A stretch of 40,197 nt of DNA from DASQWC01 sp035640475. Lineage in GTDB: Bacteria > Actinomycetota > JAICYB01. Below are positions 15,665 to 23,143 of this stretch, in pieces. How positions within the stretch are numbered: the stretch's first letter is position 1; each line of letters opens with the position of its first letter. The stretch is from contig DASQWC010000180.1 of assembly GCA_035640475.1 (NCBI GenBank), positions 1 through 40,197 on the forward strand, given 5' to 3'. Position numbers and translations under genes: made by a program. The notes beneath the pieces are model-generated. The model saw only the letters and a program-made list of their open reading frames with translations. It did not search any database and was not told the origin of the DNA.

Positions 15665-16117
15665 GTGACATCTGACAGTGTGTCAGACAAGCTGGCCGTC
15701 TCGGAGGTCCTGGACGCCTACGCGCGCGGTATCGATACGAAGGATTGGGACCTCGTGACCTCGGTCTTTGTGCCCGACGCCACCCTCGACTACTCGGCCT
15801 TCGGGGGCCCGAAGGGCTCCCGGGACGAGGTGATCTCGTGGCTGCAAACCAGCGTCGCGGCCTTCGCAATGACGCAACACCACATCACGAACCGAACCAT
15901 CACGCTCGACGGAGACGAAGCCGTTTGCTCGGCCGAACTGTTCGCTCCCATGGGACTGCCGTCTGGTGACGGGAAACTCTCGATGCTGCTGAGCGGCGGG
16001 TGCTACAGGGACCGCTTCACACGAACGCCGCAGGGCTGGAAGATCTCGGCCCGGGTGTGCGACAACGCGTGGCTCGCGAGCGGTCCCGACGCGCATGGTC
16101 CCACGGGGCCACAGTAG
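15665..16117 (+). CDS. SnoaL-like (NTF2-fold) protein
   Basis: 150-residue SnoaL_4-type protein. It opens with a helix (SVSDKLAVSEVLDAYARGIDTKDWDLV) that includes the family-typical YARGIDxxDW. FVPDATLDYSAFGG, QHHITNRTI and YRDRFTRTPQGWKISAR follow. NTF2-fold proteins of this type act as small hydratases, isomerases or hydroxylating enzymes in steroid and polyketide metabolism. Asp28 and His79 are possible active-site residues. Candidate starts are the GTG at 15665 (chosen; leaderless spacing) and a GTG at 15680 inside the palindrome. It leads a four-gene plus-strand operon with SDR, LLM oxidoreductase and DUF202 genes. Confidence 0.78.
   Translation: MTSDSVSDKLAVSEVLDAYARGIDTKDWDLVTSVFVPDATLDYSAFGGPKGSRDEVISWLQTSVAAFAMTQHHITNRTITLDGDEAVCSAELFAPMGLPSGDGKLSMLLSGGCYRDRFTRTPQGWKISARVCDNAWLASGPDAHGPTGPQ
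15671..15687. promoter_or_regulatory. TetR-type operator-like palindrome TCTGACA-GTG-TGTCAGA
   Basis: A perfect 7-bp inverted repeat with a 3-bp spacer lies just upstream of, or across, the start of the SnoaL-like gene. It is 33 bp upstream of the divergent ipd-operon SDR start. Its core TCTGACRnnnYGTCAGA is shared with the larger palindrome at 22281-22317. No other copy was found by eye in the window. A dimeric repressor binding here could control both divergent operons. Which regulator binds is unknown. Confidence 0.6.
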
Positions 16118-16119
16118 GC

Positions 16120-16893
16120 GTGCTGCTCGAAGATCGCGTCGCCGTCGTCACCGGGATCGGCCCGGGCATCGGCCGCGCTACTGCTCTCGCGCTCGCGCGC
16201 GAGGGAGCCGACCTCGCGATCGGCGCCCGCACCGAGGAGAAGCTCAAAGAGGTCGCCAACGAGATCGAGAGCCTCGGCCGCCGCGTCGTGTACGTCCCGA
16301 CCAACATTGCGGAGCCGTCGAGCTGCGCCGAGCTCGCGCAAGCGACGATCGACGCCTTCGGACGCGTCGACGTGCTCGTCCAGAACGCCTTCATGCACCC
16401 GCCCTTCGACACGACGTCGACGACCGATCCAGAGAACTGGCGCCGGTCGTTCAAAGTCAACGTCATCGGCACGCTGCAGATGATCCAGGCCGTTCTGCCG
16501 CATATGGGCGACGGCGCGTCGATCATCGTGACCAACTCGATGGCAGCTCGGCAGGCAGGGCCGGACAGCGGCGCGTACGTCGCGGCGAAGATGGCACTGC
16601 TCGGACTGGTCCGCACACTCGCCGTCGAGGAAGGCGGCCGCGGGATACGCGTCAACTCCGTGCTGCCCGGATGGGTCGAAGGGCCGAACCTGGACGTCTA
16701 CTTCGAGTGGCAGTCCCAGGAGCAGGGCAAGTCGATCGACGAGATCCGAAAGGACTTGTACGCGGAGACGGCGCTCGGTCGCATCGTCTCGCCCAAGGAC
16801 GTCGCCGGAGCGATCGTCTTCCTCGCATCCGAACTGGCACACGGCATCACCGGCGTCGCACTCGACGTCAACGGCGGGCATTGGCTGCCGTGA
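16120..16893 (+). CDS. Short-chain dehydrogenase/reductase
   Basis: 257-residue classical SDR starting at a GTG two bases after the SnoaL-like stop; the open frame upstream is a shadow. The cofactor loop is TGIGPGIG (11-18), and the catalytic residues are Ser140, Tyr153 and Lys157 (YVAAK). The usual NNAG is replaced by QNAF (88-91), seen in some divergent SDRs. Arg37 in the GARTEE segment after the second strand suggests a preference for NADP(H). It overlaps the LLM gene by 4 bp (GTGA). It likely works on a hydroxy or keto steroid-derived intermediate in the same regulon as the divergent ipd operon; that is inferred from context. Confidence 0.84.
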   Translation: MLLEDRVAVVTGIGPGIGRATALALAREGADLAIGARTEEKLKEVANEIESLGRRVVYVPTNIAEPSSCAELAQATIDAFGRVDVLVQNAFMHPPFDTTSTTDPENWRRSFKVNVIGTLQMIQAVLPHMGDGASIIVTNSMAARQAGPDSGAYVAAKMALLGLVRTLAVEEGGRGIRVNSVLPGWVEGPNLDVYFEWQSQEQGKSIDEIRKDLYAETALGRIVSPKDVAGAIVFLASELAHGITGVALDVNGGHWLP

Positions 16894-17753
16894 AGTTCTG
16901 GCATGCATTGCCGTTCATGCAGCCGGGCGACGCCATCGCGCTGGCCGAAGCATCGGACGAGAGCGGCTACGACGGCATCACGGTCCCCGATCACCTCTTC
17001 TATCCGCGCAATTTGAAATCGCCCTACCCCTACTCGGACGACGGACGTCCCGGCTTCAACGAGGACACGCCCTGGCCGGACCCGTGGGTCCTCATAGCGG
17101 CCATGGCAGCGCGCACCAAGAACATCCGGTTCACGACGAACGTGTACATCGCGCCGGCGCGCGATCTCTTCACCGTGGCGAAGTCCGTCGCGACGGCGGC
17201 CGTGGTCTCGAACAACCGCGTCGCGCTCGGAGTGGGGGCCGGGTGGATGCAGGAGGAGTTCGAGCAGACCGGACAGGACTTCGAGTCGCGAGGCAAGCGG
17301 CTGAACGAGATGATGGGCGTCCTGCCGCGGTTGTGGACGGGCGACTGGGTCGAGCATCACGGCGAGCACTACGACTTCGACGAGGTGAAGATCTCTCCCG
17401 TCCCATCCGAGCCGATCCCGATCTGGGTCGGCGGGCACAGCCCGGCCGCGCTGAAGCGCGCGGTGTTGCATGCGGACGGCTGGATCGGCGTCGACTACAA
17501 GATCGACGAGGCCGAGGAGATCCTCGGACGACTGCGGCAGAGCCTCGTCCGCGCCAAGCGTGCCGACGAGCCTTTCGAGGTGATCCTCGCCCTGTGGGCG
17601 CACATCGACGCCGATCTGTGCCAGAAGTTCGCAGATCTCGGCGTCACCGGCTTTCTTTGCGCGCCGTGGATGTTCGTCAAGGAGACCGACATCCAGTCAC
17701 GCGTCGGCGCGGTCAAACGCTTCGCGGACGACGTCATCGCGAAAGTCCGCTAG
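16890..17753 (+). CDS. LLM-class (luciferase-like) oxidoreductase, probably F420-dependent
   Basis: 287-residue TIM-barrel protein of the bacterial luciferase-like family. It shows SDESGYDGITVPDHLF near the N-terminus, then AARTKNIRFTTNVYIAP, NRVALGVGAGWMQEEF and the PIPIWVGGHSPAALKRA flavin-binding segment. In actinobacteria most such proteins use coenzyme F420; FMN is possible. Members of this subgroup often carry out redox steps on steroid or lipid intermediates, which suits an operon with SDR and SnoaL-like genes. The GTG start overlaps the SDR stop by 4 bp. Its TAG stop overlaps the next GTG by one base. Confidence 0.84.
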   Translation: MKFWHALPFMQPGDAIALAEASDESGYDGITVPDHLFYPRNLKSPYPYSDDGRPGFNEDTPWPDPWVLIAAMAARTKNIRFTTNVYIAPARDLFTVAKSVATAAVVSNNRVALGVGAGWMQEEFEQTGQDFESRGKRLNEMMGVLPRLWTGDWVEHHGEHYDFDEVKISPVPSEPIPIWVGGHSPAALKRAVLHADGWIGVDYKIDEAEEILGRLRQSLVRAKRADEPFEVILALWAHIDADLCQKFADLGVTGFLCAPWMFVKETDIQSRVGAVKRFADDVIAKVR

Positions 17754-18082
17754 TGGAGGATCGCGAGCCGGACGTTCGCTTCAGCCTCGCCAATGAGCGA
17801 ACGTTCCTCGCTTGGGCGCGCACGTGCCTGGCGATGGTCGCGACCGGGCTCGTGCTCGCTCGTGTTCTCGGCGACTCCGGGGACGACGCGCTCATCGTTG
17901 CGTCGGGGATCGCTTTGATCGTGCTCGGCGCTTCGCTGGGTCTGCTTTCGTATCGCAACTACAGACGCAACGATGCCGCGATCAGGACGAGCGCGCCGTT
18001 GGACCGTTCGGCGCTGCCGTTGGTGCTCGTCGTCACGATCGCCGTCGCCTCGATCGTCGCGATCGTGCTAAGCCTTGCCTGA
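17753..18082 (+). CDS. DUF202-family small membrane protein
   Basis: 109 residues from a GTG that overlaps the LLM-gene stop by one base (TAGTG). The DUF202 hallmark NERTFLAWARTCLAM (18-32) is followed by three hydrophobic segments: near 29-40, near 46-63 (ALIVASGIALIVLGASLG), and near 88-107 (LPLVLVVTIAVASIVAIVLS). The function of DUF202 proteins is largely unknown; relatives occur in vacuolar-transporter chaperones and small membrane proteins. Translational coupling to a cytoplasmic steroid or lipid operon is odd. Its stop lies 3 bp from the stop of the convergent acyl-CoA dehydrogenase gene. Confidence 0.8.
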   Translation: MEDREPDVRFSLANERTFLAWARTCLAMVATGLVLARVLGDSGDDALIVASGIALIVLGASLGLLSYRNYRRNDAAIRTSAPLDRSALPLVLVVTIAVASIVAIVLSLA

Positions 18083-18085
18083 AGA

Positions 18086-19147
18086 CTATGTGGCGCCCGA
18101 TGCGACAGCGTCGGGGCTGATCAGCGGTTCCGGCGCGTCGAGCTCGGCTCCCGCGATGGCTTCCTGTAGCGTCCGGGGGCCGAACCACGTGACCTCGAGC
18201 TGCTTCGCTCGGCGCATGAACAGCTGGATGTCGATGTCGAGCGTGAAGCCGATGCCGCCGAAGACCTGGTGGCCGAACTTCGCCGTCCGGCGGAAGACGT
18301 CGCATGCGTAGTACTTGGCCATGCGCGACAGCGCGTACGCGTCGCGCTGCTCTGCGAGCGCCCACGCGGCCTGGTGAACGAGTGTGCGTGACCCGTCTAT
18401 CTCGGTCCGCAGATCGGCCAGCGGGTGCGCCATCGCCTGGTAGCTGCCGATCGGCTTGTCGAACTGGATGCGCTCGTTCGCGTACTCCACCGACATCTCG
18501 TGCGCCTTGGTCGCCGCGCCCACGGCGTAGGCAGCTATGGCGACGAGCGTGGGTGTCGCGGCCTGCTCGAAGGCGTCCCAACCAGTGGCAACGACCGTTC
18601 CGGGCGTGTGGTCGAGCAACACTCGGTACCGCGCGTCCGCCGCCAGCGTGCCTTCGAGCTCAGCGGTCGCCGCGCCCGGCTCCACGGAGACGACAACGAC
18701 TTCGTCGCCGCTACGTGCCAGGACGAGCAACTGCTCGACGGACTTCGCGAACGGAACGAGGATCTTCTCGCCGGTCACCGTCGACTCGTCGAGGGTCGCG
18801 GCAATGCCGGCTTCGGTATCGCTCCGCTCGGGCTCGTGCCACGCCACCGACGCCGTACGGTCGGCTGTTCCGAGCAGTGCGGCGCCGAAGACGGCAGTCT
18901 CGATGTACGGCGACGGTGCGAGAGCCCGTCCCAGCTCTTCGCATACGACGGCGACCTCGACGTGGTGCGGGCCGTCGACCAAGAGCCCGACCAGATCCAT
19001 CCGGACGAGCTCGTTCCACAGATCTTCGCTGTAGCCCTTCTCGTCGCCCTCGAGGGACCGGACGATCTCCACCGTCGACAGCCGCTCGCACAGCGAGCGG
19101 ACGGCGTCGCGCAGCATCTGCTGCTCTTCAGTCAGCTTCAGGTCCAT
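18086..19147 (-). CDS. Acyl-CoA dehydrogenase subunit (FadE-type, probable heteromeric partner)
   Basis: 353 residues, shorter than a homotetrameric acyl-CoA dehydrogenase (about 380). It starts MDLKLTEEQQMLRDAV. The middle beta-domain is reduced and lacks a clear FAD-motif equivalent of YSEPNAGSD, while the C-terminal helical domain (ANERIQFDKPIGSYQAMAH, GHQVFGGIGFTLDIDIQLFMRRA) is intact. This pattern is seen in the two-gene alpha2beta2 dehydrogenases of steroid catabolism, such as ChsE1-ChsE2 and related FadE pairs. The partner would be the 391-residue protein starting at 22268, four genes earlier in the same operon. The start abuts the MaoC stop with no gap (TAG-ATG). The step would be alpha,beta-dehydrogenation of a steroid acyl-CoA. 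Confidence 0.83.
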   Translation of the reverse strand: MDLKLTEEQQMLRDAVRSLCERLSTVEIVRSLEGDEKGYSEDLWNELVRMDLVGLLVDGPHHVEVAVVCEELGRALAPSPYIETAVFGAALLGTADRTASVAWHEPERSDTEAGIAATLDESTVTGEKILVPFAKSVEQLLVLARSGDEVVVVSVEPGAATAELEGTLAADARYRVLLDHTPGTVVATGWDAFEQAATPTLVAIAAYAVGAATKAHEMSVEYANERIQFDKPIGSYQAMAHPLADLRTEIDGSRTLVHQAAWALAEQRDAYALSRMAKYYACDVFRRTAKFGHQVFGGIGFTLDIDIQLFMRRAKQLEVTWFGPRTLQEAIAGAELDAPEPLISPDAVASGAT

Positions 19148-19627
19148 CTAGGGCCTCCAGTCGTCCCACTGCCATGGGTCGTCGTCGTCGTGTCTCGGGA
19201 CGGCGATACGCGCCGTGCACTCCGTCGCGATCTCACCATCGACCGACAGCACGACGTCGAGGTCGACCCATCCGTCGTCCACGGCCATGACCTTCGCGTC
19301 GAAGCGCAGCGTGTCGCCGGCGCAGATCGAGCGCTTCATCTTGAAGCGCAGCTTGCCCAGCCGGCCCTTCGGTCCCGTCCAGTCGGTCAGATAGCGCTCA
19401 ATCCACCCGGCTTGGTTCGGCGTGTTGAGAAAGATGTCCTTCACCTTCACGCGCTCGACCGCCCAGTGCGTGTCGTGGTGCTGCGGTTGCCAGTCGCGAG
19501 ACGACGATGCGCCCATGACGACGTGACGCGCACGAATCTTCACCTCGAGCCGCTTCAGGCAATCGCCGACCTTGACATCGCCGAGCACGATGCTTGTCTG
19601 ATCGGGGGGTCCATTCGCTTCGCTCAT
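19148..19627 (-). CDS. MaoC-like hydratase, catalytic subunit (ChsH1-like)
   Basis: 159-residue single hot-dog protein. The hydratase segment SSSRDWQPQHHDTHWA holds Asp45 and His50/His51 in the D-x4-H spacing of MaoC (R)-specific hydratases. A separate hot-dog gene directly upstream, overlapping by 4 bp (ATGA), lacks this motif. The pair therefore resembles the heteromeric ChsH1-ChsH2 hydratase of cholesterol side-chain degradation, in which only one subunit is catalytic. It would add water to the enoyl-CoA made by the acyl-CoA dehydrogenase encoded next to it. The exact substrate chain length is unknown. Confidence 0.82.
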   Translation of the reverse strand: MSEANGPPDQTSIVLGDVKVGDCLKRLEVKIRARHVVMGASSSRDWQPQHHDTHWAVERVKVKDIFLNTPNQAGWIERYLTDWTGPKGRLGKLRFKMKRSICAGDTLRFDAKVMAVDDGWVDLDVVLSVDGEIATECTARIAVPRHDDDDPWQWDDWRP

Positions 19628-20109
19628 TTCCCCCCCGAACCCCCCGGCCGGTAGCTGAACATCTCGTAGGTCTCGACTCCCTTGAGCTCGCCGTCCTGAT
19701 CGCGGTACGAGACGTCGATCGTCCAGAAGCGACCGGTGCCGACCCTCGCCGTCTTCTCATCGGAGATGTCGCGGATCGTTTGCGTCGTTGTGATGCGATC
19801 GCCGAGTCGAACGGGCGCGTGCAGCGTCATCTCGCTGGCCGAGACGACGCCGTCGGGGAGGTCGAACGCTTCCTTGAGGTCGAAGTGCAACGACAAGGGC
19901 ATGAACACTTCCGTTCGGCCCGGTGCGAACTGAAGTGGACGCATCCACACCGAGAGCATCGACGGCGGCGCGATGTCGCAGCCTTCGTCCCAGAACCTCG
20001 GGTTGGCATTCTCGGTGGCTTCGAGCCAGTGCAGGACGTATCCGCGCTCGCACACGATGTCGCCCGGAGGGTCGGTACGCTCCTTGCCGATCCAGTCGCC
20101 GGCGTTCAT
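19624..20109 (-). CDS. MaoC-like N-domain protein, non-catalytic hydratase subunit (ChsH2-like)
   Basis: 161-residue hot-dog-fold protein like the N-terminal half of FAS1/MaoC-like dehydratases. It shows ERGYVLHWLEATENANPRFWDEG near 21-43, IAPPSMLSVWMRP near 46-58, and LHAPVRLGDRITTTQTI near 95-111. The hydratase D-x4-H motif is missing, so it is probably the substrate-binding, non-catalytic partner of the following MaoC gene. Unlike mycobacterial ChsH2 it has no C-terminal DUF35 zinc/OB domain. It is overlapped on both sides (ATGA with the racemase-like gene and ATGA with the next MaoC gene), consistent with equal expression of both subunits. Confidence 0.8.
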   Translation of the reverse strand: MNAGDWIGKERTDPPGDIVCERGYVLHWLEATENANPRFWDEGCDIAPPSMLSVWMRPLQFAPGRTEVFMPLSLHFDLKEAFDLPDGVVSASEMTLHAPVRLGDRITTTQTIRDISDEKTARVGTGRFWTIDVSYRDQDGELKGVETYEMFSYRPGGSGGK

Positions 20110-21092
20110 CGAGCAATCAGGGGACCGAGCTGCTCGAACGATCCATGCTCCGGATGCGTCGCCTCTTGCACGAGCTCGGGGAATCGTGACGCAACCTCGC
20201 TCACATCGAGTACCGGCGCCACGCATGTATCCAGCGGCGCAAGCTCGGCCACCCAGTCGTCCCGATTCTTTGTCGCAAACGTCGCGGCGAACGTCGCCCG
20301 GATCTCGTCCTGCTGCTTGTCGTCGTACTGGTGCTCGGCGAGCTGTTCGCACTCCAGCGCGCGGCACAGGTTGTGAAAGAACTGCGACTCGATCGCAGCG
20401 ACCGACAGCCACTTGCCGTCCCGGCACTCGTACACGCCGTAGCACGCATACCGCCCCGTGAGCAGCGTGGTGCCGGGAGCCGACTCCTCACCCGTGGCCA
20501 GGTATTGATCGATCTGCAGCGCCATCAGGTACAGGACGCCGTTCGTCGTCGAGACGTCGAGGTACGCGCCTTCGCCCGTCCGGTCGCGCCGCAGCAGCGC
20601 GGCCAGGATCGAGATGGCGGCTTGCATGCCCCCACCGGCCGAGTCGGCGACGGTCGCTCCCGCCAGGGCGTTGCCCTGCGCCGCGAGCAGGCCGGCGACG
20701 CCGAGGTAGTTCACGTCGTGTCCGGCCCACGACGCCATCGGCCCGGTCTGTCCGTAGCCGGTTATGGCTGCGTACACGATTGTGGGATTGCGGGCCCGCA
20801 CGGCGTCGTAGCCGATGCCGAGACGATCTGCCACGCCGGGACGGTAGGACTCGACGACCACGTCGGCGTCGGCGGCCAGGTCGAGGAAGGCGTCCTTGTT
20901 CGTCTTGAGGTCGATCTCGGTGCGGCGCGTGCCGCGTCCGGCGCCGTACGAGTGAAAAGGCGGGTCGATGCGCCCGGCCGACGGGGGCGCGACGATCTTG
21001 ACGACGTCGGCCCCGAGGTCGGCAAGCAGCCACGTGCACCGGCTCCCGGGACCGACCGACGAAAGGTCCAGCACCGTGATGCCGTCGAGCAT
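20106..21092 (-). CDS. CaiB/BaiF family: alpha-methylacyl-CoA racemase-like
   Basis: 328-residue class III CoA-transferase-fold protein. It begins LDGITVLDLSSVGPGSRCTWLLADLGADVVKI and contains YRPGVADRLGIGYD, ITGYGQTGP and GHDVNYLGVAG, then VADSAGGGM. The GHDxNYL plus D-x-x-GGG pairing supplies the His/Asp couple of alpha-methylacyl-CoA racemases, which invert C-25 (or C-2) of methyl-branched acyl-CoAs. In true CoA-transferases of this fold the catalytic Asp lies elsewhere. A racemase would be useful here. From memory, CYP142-type enzymes give 25R acids, while the first side-chain dehydrogenase prefers 25S. It abuts the upstream dehydrogenase gene without a gap. Confidence 0.8.
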   Translation of the reverse strand: MLDGITVLDLSSVGPGSRCTWLLADLGADVVKIVAPPSAGRIDPPFHSYGAGRGTRRTEIDLKTNKDAFLDLAADADVVVESYRPGVADRLGIGYDAVRARNPTIVYAAITGYGQTGPMASWAGHDVNYLGVAGLLAAQGNALAGATVADSAGGGMQAAISILAALLRRDRTGEGAYLDVSTTNGVLYLMALQIDQYLATGEESAPGTTLLTGRYACYGVYECRDGKWLSVAAIESQFFHNLCRALECEQLAEHQYDDKQQDEIRATFAATFATKNRDDWVAELAPLDTCVAPVLDVSEVASRFPELVQEATHPEHGSFEQLGPLIAR

Positions 21093-22268
21093 CTACAGAA
21101 CGGGAAGGCCGAGCGCGCGCCTGGCGATGATGTTGCGCTGCACCTCCGACGTGCCGGCTCCCACCGTTTCGAGGACCGAGTACTGGTAGTAGTTCTCGAA
21201 GCGTCCGTCGATGGGCGCGTGCTCGGTTCCCCGGCGCAGCACGCCGTCGGGCCCGGCGATCGTGATGAAGGCTTCGGCGAGCTCCTGCGCCGTCGTGGAC
21301 AACCACAGCTTGAACATCGCCGCCTCGATGTTCGGCACTTCGCCGGCGGCGGCCTTGGAGATCACGCGGAGGCAGTGCATCTTGCACACCTCGATGCGGG
21401 TAGCGAGAGTTGCGACGACACGCCGCACCTCGGGGTCGTCGCGCAGCGGCTTGCCGTCGCGGGTGGCCGTCCGGAGGTATTCGCGAAGTGCGTGGTACTT
21501 CTTCACGAACGCCGACACCGTGAACAGCGTGAAGCGTTCGAAGTCGAGGGCCTCCGAGATGTAGTAGAAGCCTTTGTTCAGCTCGCCGACGACGTAGTCG
21601 TCCGGCACGAAGACGTCATCGAGGAAGACTTCATTCGTGCGCTCGCCGGCCAGGCACGGCATGTTCACTACCTCGATGCCCTTCGAATCCATCGGGACGA
21701 GGAAGAGCGAGATGCCCTTGTGCTTGGGCGCTTCGGGGTCGGTGCGCGCCGCGAGCCAGTACCAATCGGCGAAATGCGCCGACGTCGTGAAGCGCTTCTG
21801 TCCGTTGAGCACCCAGCCGCCCTCCGTCTTCGTCGCCTTCAGACTGAGCGCTGCGAGGTCGGAACCGGCGTTGGGTTCCGAGTAGCCGATCGCGAACTCG
21901 ATCTCTGCGTTGAGGATCTTCGGAAGGAACTCCTTCTTCAGCTTTTCGGAGCCGTGGCGCATGATCGTCTTGCCGACGATCCCGACGCCTTTGCCGATGA
22001 GCGGGGCGCCGACGGTGGCGAGCTCCTCGTTGAGGATGTACTCGAACATGCCCGGCGCGTCCTGGCCCCCGTACACCTTGGGCCACGACATGCCGATCCA
22101 GCCTCGCTCCGAGAGCTTGCGCATGAACGCCCGGCGTGCCGGCGTGTCCACGAGCTGCGCCATGCCCTCGCGCGTCGGGTCCATGACCTCGGGATCGTGG
22201 TTGTCGGCGAGGAACTGCTGAACCTGCGCGCGGAAGGCCTTTTCTTCGGGTCCGTACTCGAAGTCCAA
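21093..22268 (-). CDS. Acyl-CoA dehydrogenase (FadE-type), flavin-binding subunit
   Basis: 391 residues with a full three-domain layout. The N-terminal helices begin MDFEYGPEEKAFRAQV, followed by the FAD/substrate motif YSEPNAGSDLAALS and beta-domain LVPMDSKGIEVV. The helical C-domain ends in GAGTSEVQRNIIARRALGLP, the usual flavin-binding end. The start codon is TTG and there is no Shine-Dalgarno; TACGCT about 9 nt upstream suggests a leaderless transcript. It is the first gene of a five-gene minus-strand operon. A 37-bp palindrome lies 13 bp upstream. With the shorter FadE at 18086 it may form a two-subunit steroid acyl-CoA dehydrogenase. Confidence 0.87.
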   Translation of the reverse strand: MDFEYGPEEKAFRAQVQQFLADNHDPEVMDPTREGMAQLVDTPARRAFMRKLSERGWIGMSWPKVYGGQDAPGMFEYILNEELATVGAPLIGKGVGIVGKTIMRHGSEKLKKEFLPKILNAEIEFAIGYSEPNAGSDLAALSLKATKTEGGWVLNGQKRFTTSAHFADWYWLAARTDPEAPKHKGISLFLVPMDSKGIEVVNMPCLAGERTNEVFLDDVFVPDDYVVGELNKGFYYISEALDFERFTLFTVSAFVKKYHALREYLRTATRDGKPLRDDPEVRRVVATLATRIEVCKMHCLRVISKAAAGEVPNIEAAMFKLWLSTTAQELAEAFITIAGPDGVLRRGTEHAPIDGRFENYYQYSVLETVGAGTSEVQRNIIARRALGLPVL

Positions 22269-22280
22269 GAGGACAGGAGC

Positions 22281-22317
22281 GTATCCGAAATCTGACGACC
22301 CGTCAGATTTCGGATAC
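22281..22317. promoter_or_regulatory. Perfect 17-bp-arm palindrome containing TCTGACG-ACC-CGTCAGA
   Basis: GTATCCGAAATCTGACG, then ACC, then its exact reverse complement. The element lies between the TTG start of the acyl-CoA dehydrogenase operon (22268) and the end of the ABC permease gene (22336). It has no flanking T-tract, so a simple intrinsic terminator is less likely than an operator. Its inner 17 bp share the core TCTGACRnnnYGTCAGA with 15671-15687. The GGATAC arm overlaps the probable -10 of the operon, so a bound repressor would block transcription. A combined role in stopping exporter transcription cannot be excluded. Confidence 0.65.
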
Positions 22318-22335
22318 CGCTCCCCAGCTGCGGAT

Positions 22336-23142
22336 TTACACCTTCCTGTAGCGCGCGACGGCGAGGGCGCCGAACACCACGACGAGCGCGGCCGCCCATA
22401 ACAGCGCGCGCACGACGAAATAGCCGGCGCTGTGACCGAGGATGCTCTCCGCTCCCGAGCCCAGCGTCAGCGCACGAACCGCGTCGACCATGAATGTGAT
22501 CGGCTGGTTGTTGCCGAGCGCCTGGAGCCAGCCCGGCATCGACTCGACCGGCACGAACGCGCTCGAAACGAACGTGAACGGGATGATCATGAGGGACATC
22601 CCCTGCGCGGCTTGCGCGTTGCCCGCGACGAGCCCGATGAAGAGAAACAGCCATCCCAGCGCGAACCCGAACACGACGCAGAGCGCGAACGCGGCGAGTC
22701 CTTCCGTGACCGAGCCGGTGAGCCGGAACCCGACGGCGAAGCCCACCGCCGTAGTCACGAGCAGGCCCCACGAAACCGACGCGGTGTCGGCGAACACTCG
22801 TCCGGCCAGCACGGCGCTGCGCGGGATCGGCAACGAGCGCAGACGGTCGACGAACCCCTGCTCGAGGTCCTCGGCAACGCCGGCCGCGGCCGTCATCCCC
22901 GAGAACAGGATGCTCGTCAAGACGAATCCGGGCACGAGGAAGTTGACGTACGACACACCCTCGATCCCGATCGCTCCGCCAAACACATAGCGGAATATCA
23001 GCAGGAACAGCGCGCCTTGAATCGTCTCGAGGACGACGAGCTGCGGCGTCCGCATGAACTTCAGCAGGCTGCGCTTCGCGATGACGAGTGTGCTCGTCGG
23101 AAGCGTCGCGTGATTTCCGGGTGAGACCGCAACAACAGCCAT
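22336..23142 (-). CDS. ABC-2 type exporter permease (DrrB-like)
   Basis: 268 residues with six predicted membrane segments and the ABC-2 transporter signature EDLEQGFVDRLRSLPIPRSAVLAGR near 91-115, typical of DrrB-type drug or lipid exporters. It is encoded one base after the ATPase gene. GAGAGGAGAGCTGAG precedes the ATG and holds the ribosome-binding site inside the ATPase 3' end. With the ATPase it would form a 2+2 exporter in the cytoplasmic membrane. The substrate is unknown. A divergent TetR-family gene suggests induction by the exported compound. Confidence 0.87.
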   Translation of the reverse strand: MAVVAVSPGNHATLPTSTLVIAKRSLLKFMRTPQLVVLETIQGALFLLIFRYVFGGAIGIEGVSYVNFLVPGFVLTSILFSGMTAAAGVAEDLEQGFVDRLRSLPIPRSAVLAGRVFADTASVSWGLLVTTAVGFAVGFRLTGSVTEGLAAFALCVVFGFALGWLFLFIGLVAGNAQAAQGMSLMIIPFTFVSSAFVPVESMPGWLQALGNNQPITFMVDAVRALTLGSGAESILGHSAGYFVVRALLWAAALVVVFGALAVARYRKV

Positions 23143-23143
23143 C

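Noticed and set aside
20331..22295. 654-residue plus-strand open frame
   Set aside because: It lies antisense to the racemase-like and acyl-CoA dehydrogenase genes, which carry clear family motifs; the frame has no recognisable domain and is a product of high GC.
22281..22317. Palindrome as a Rho-independent terminator
   Set aside because: No T-tract on either strand, and the core is shared with an operator-like site in another promoter region.
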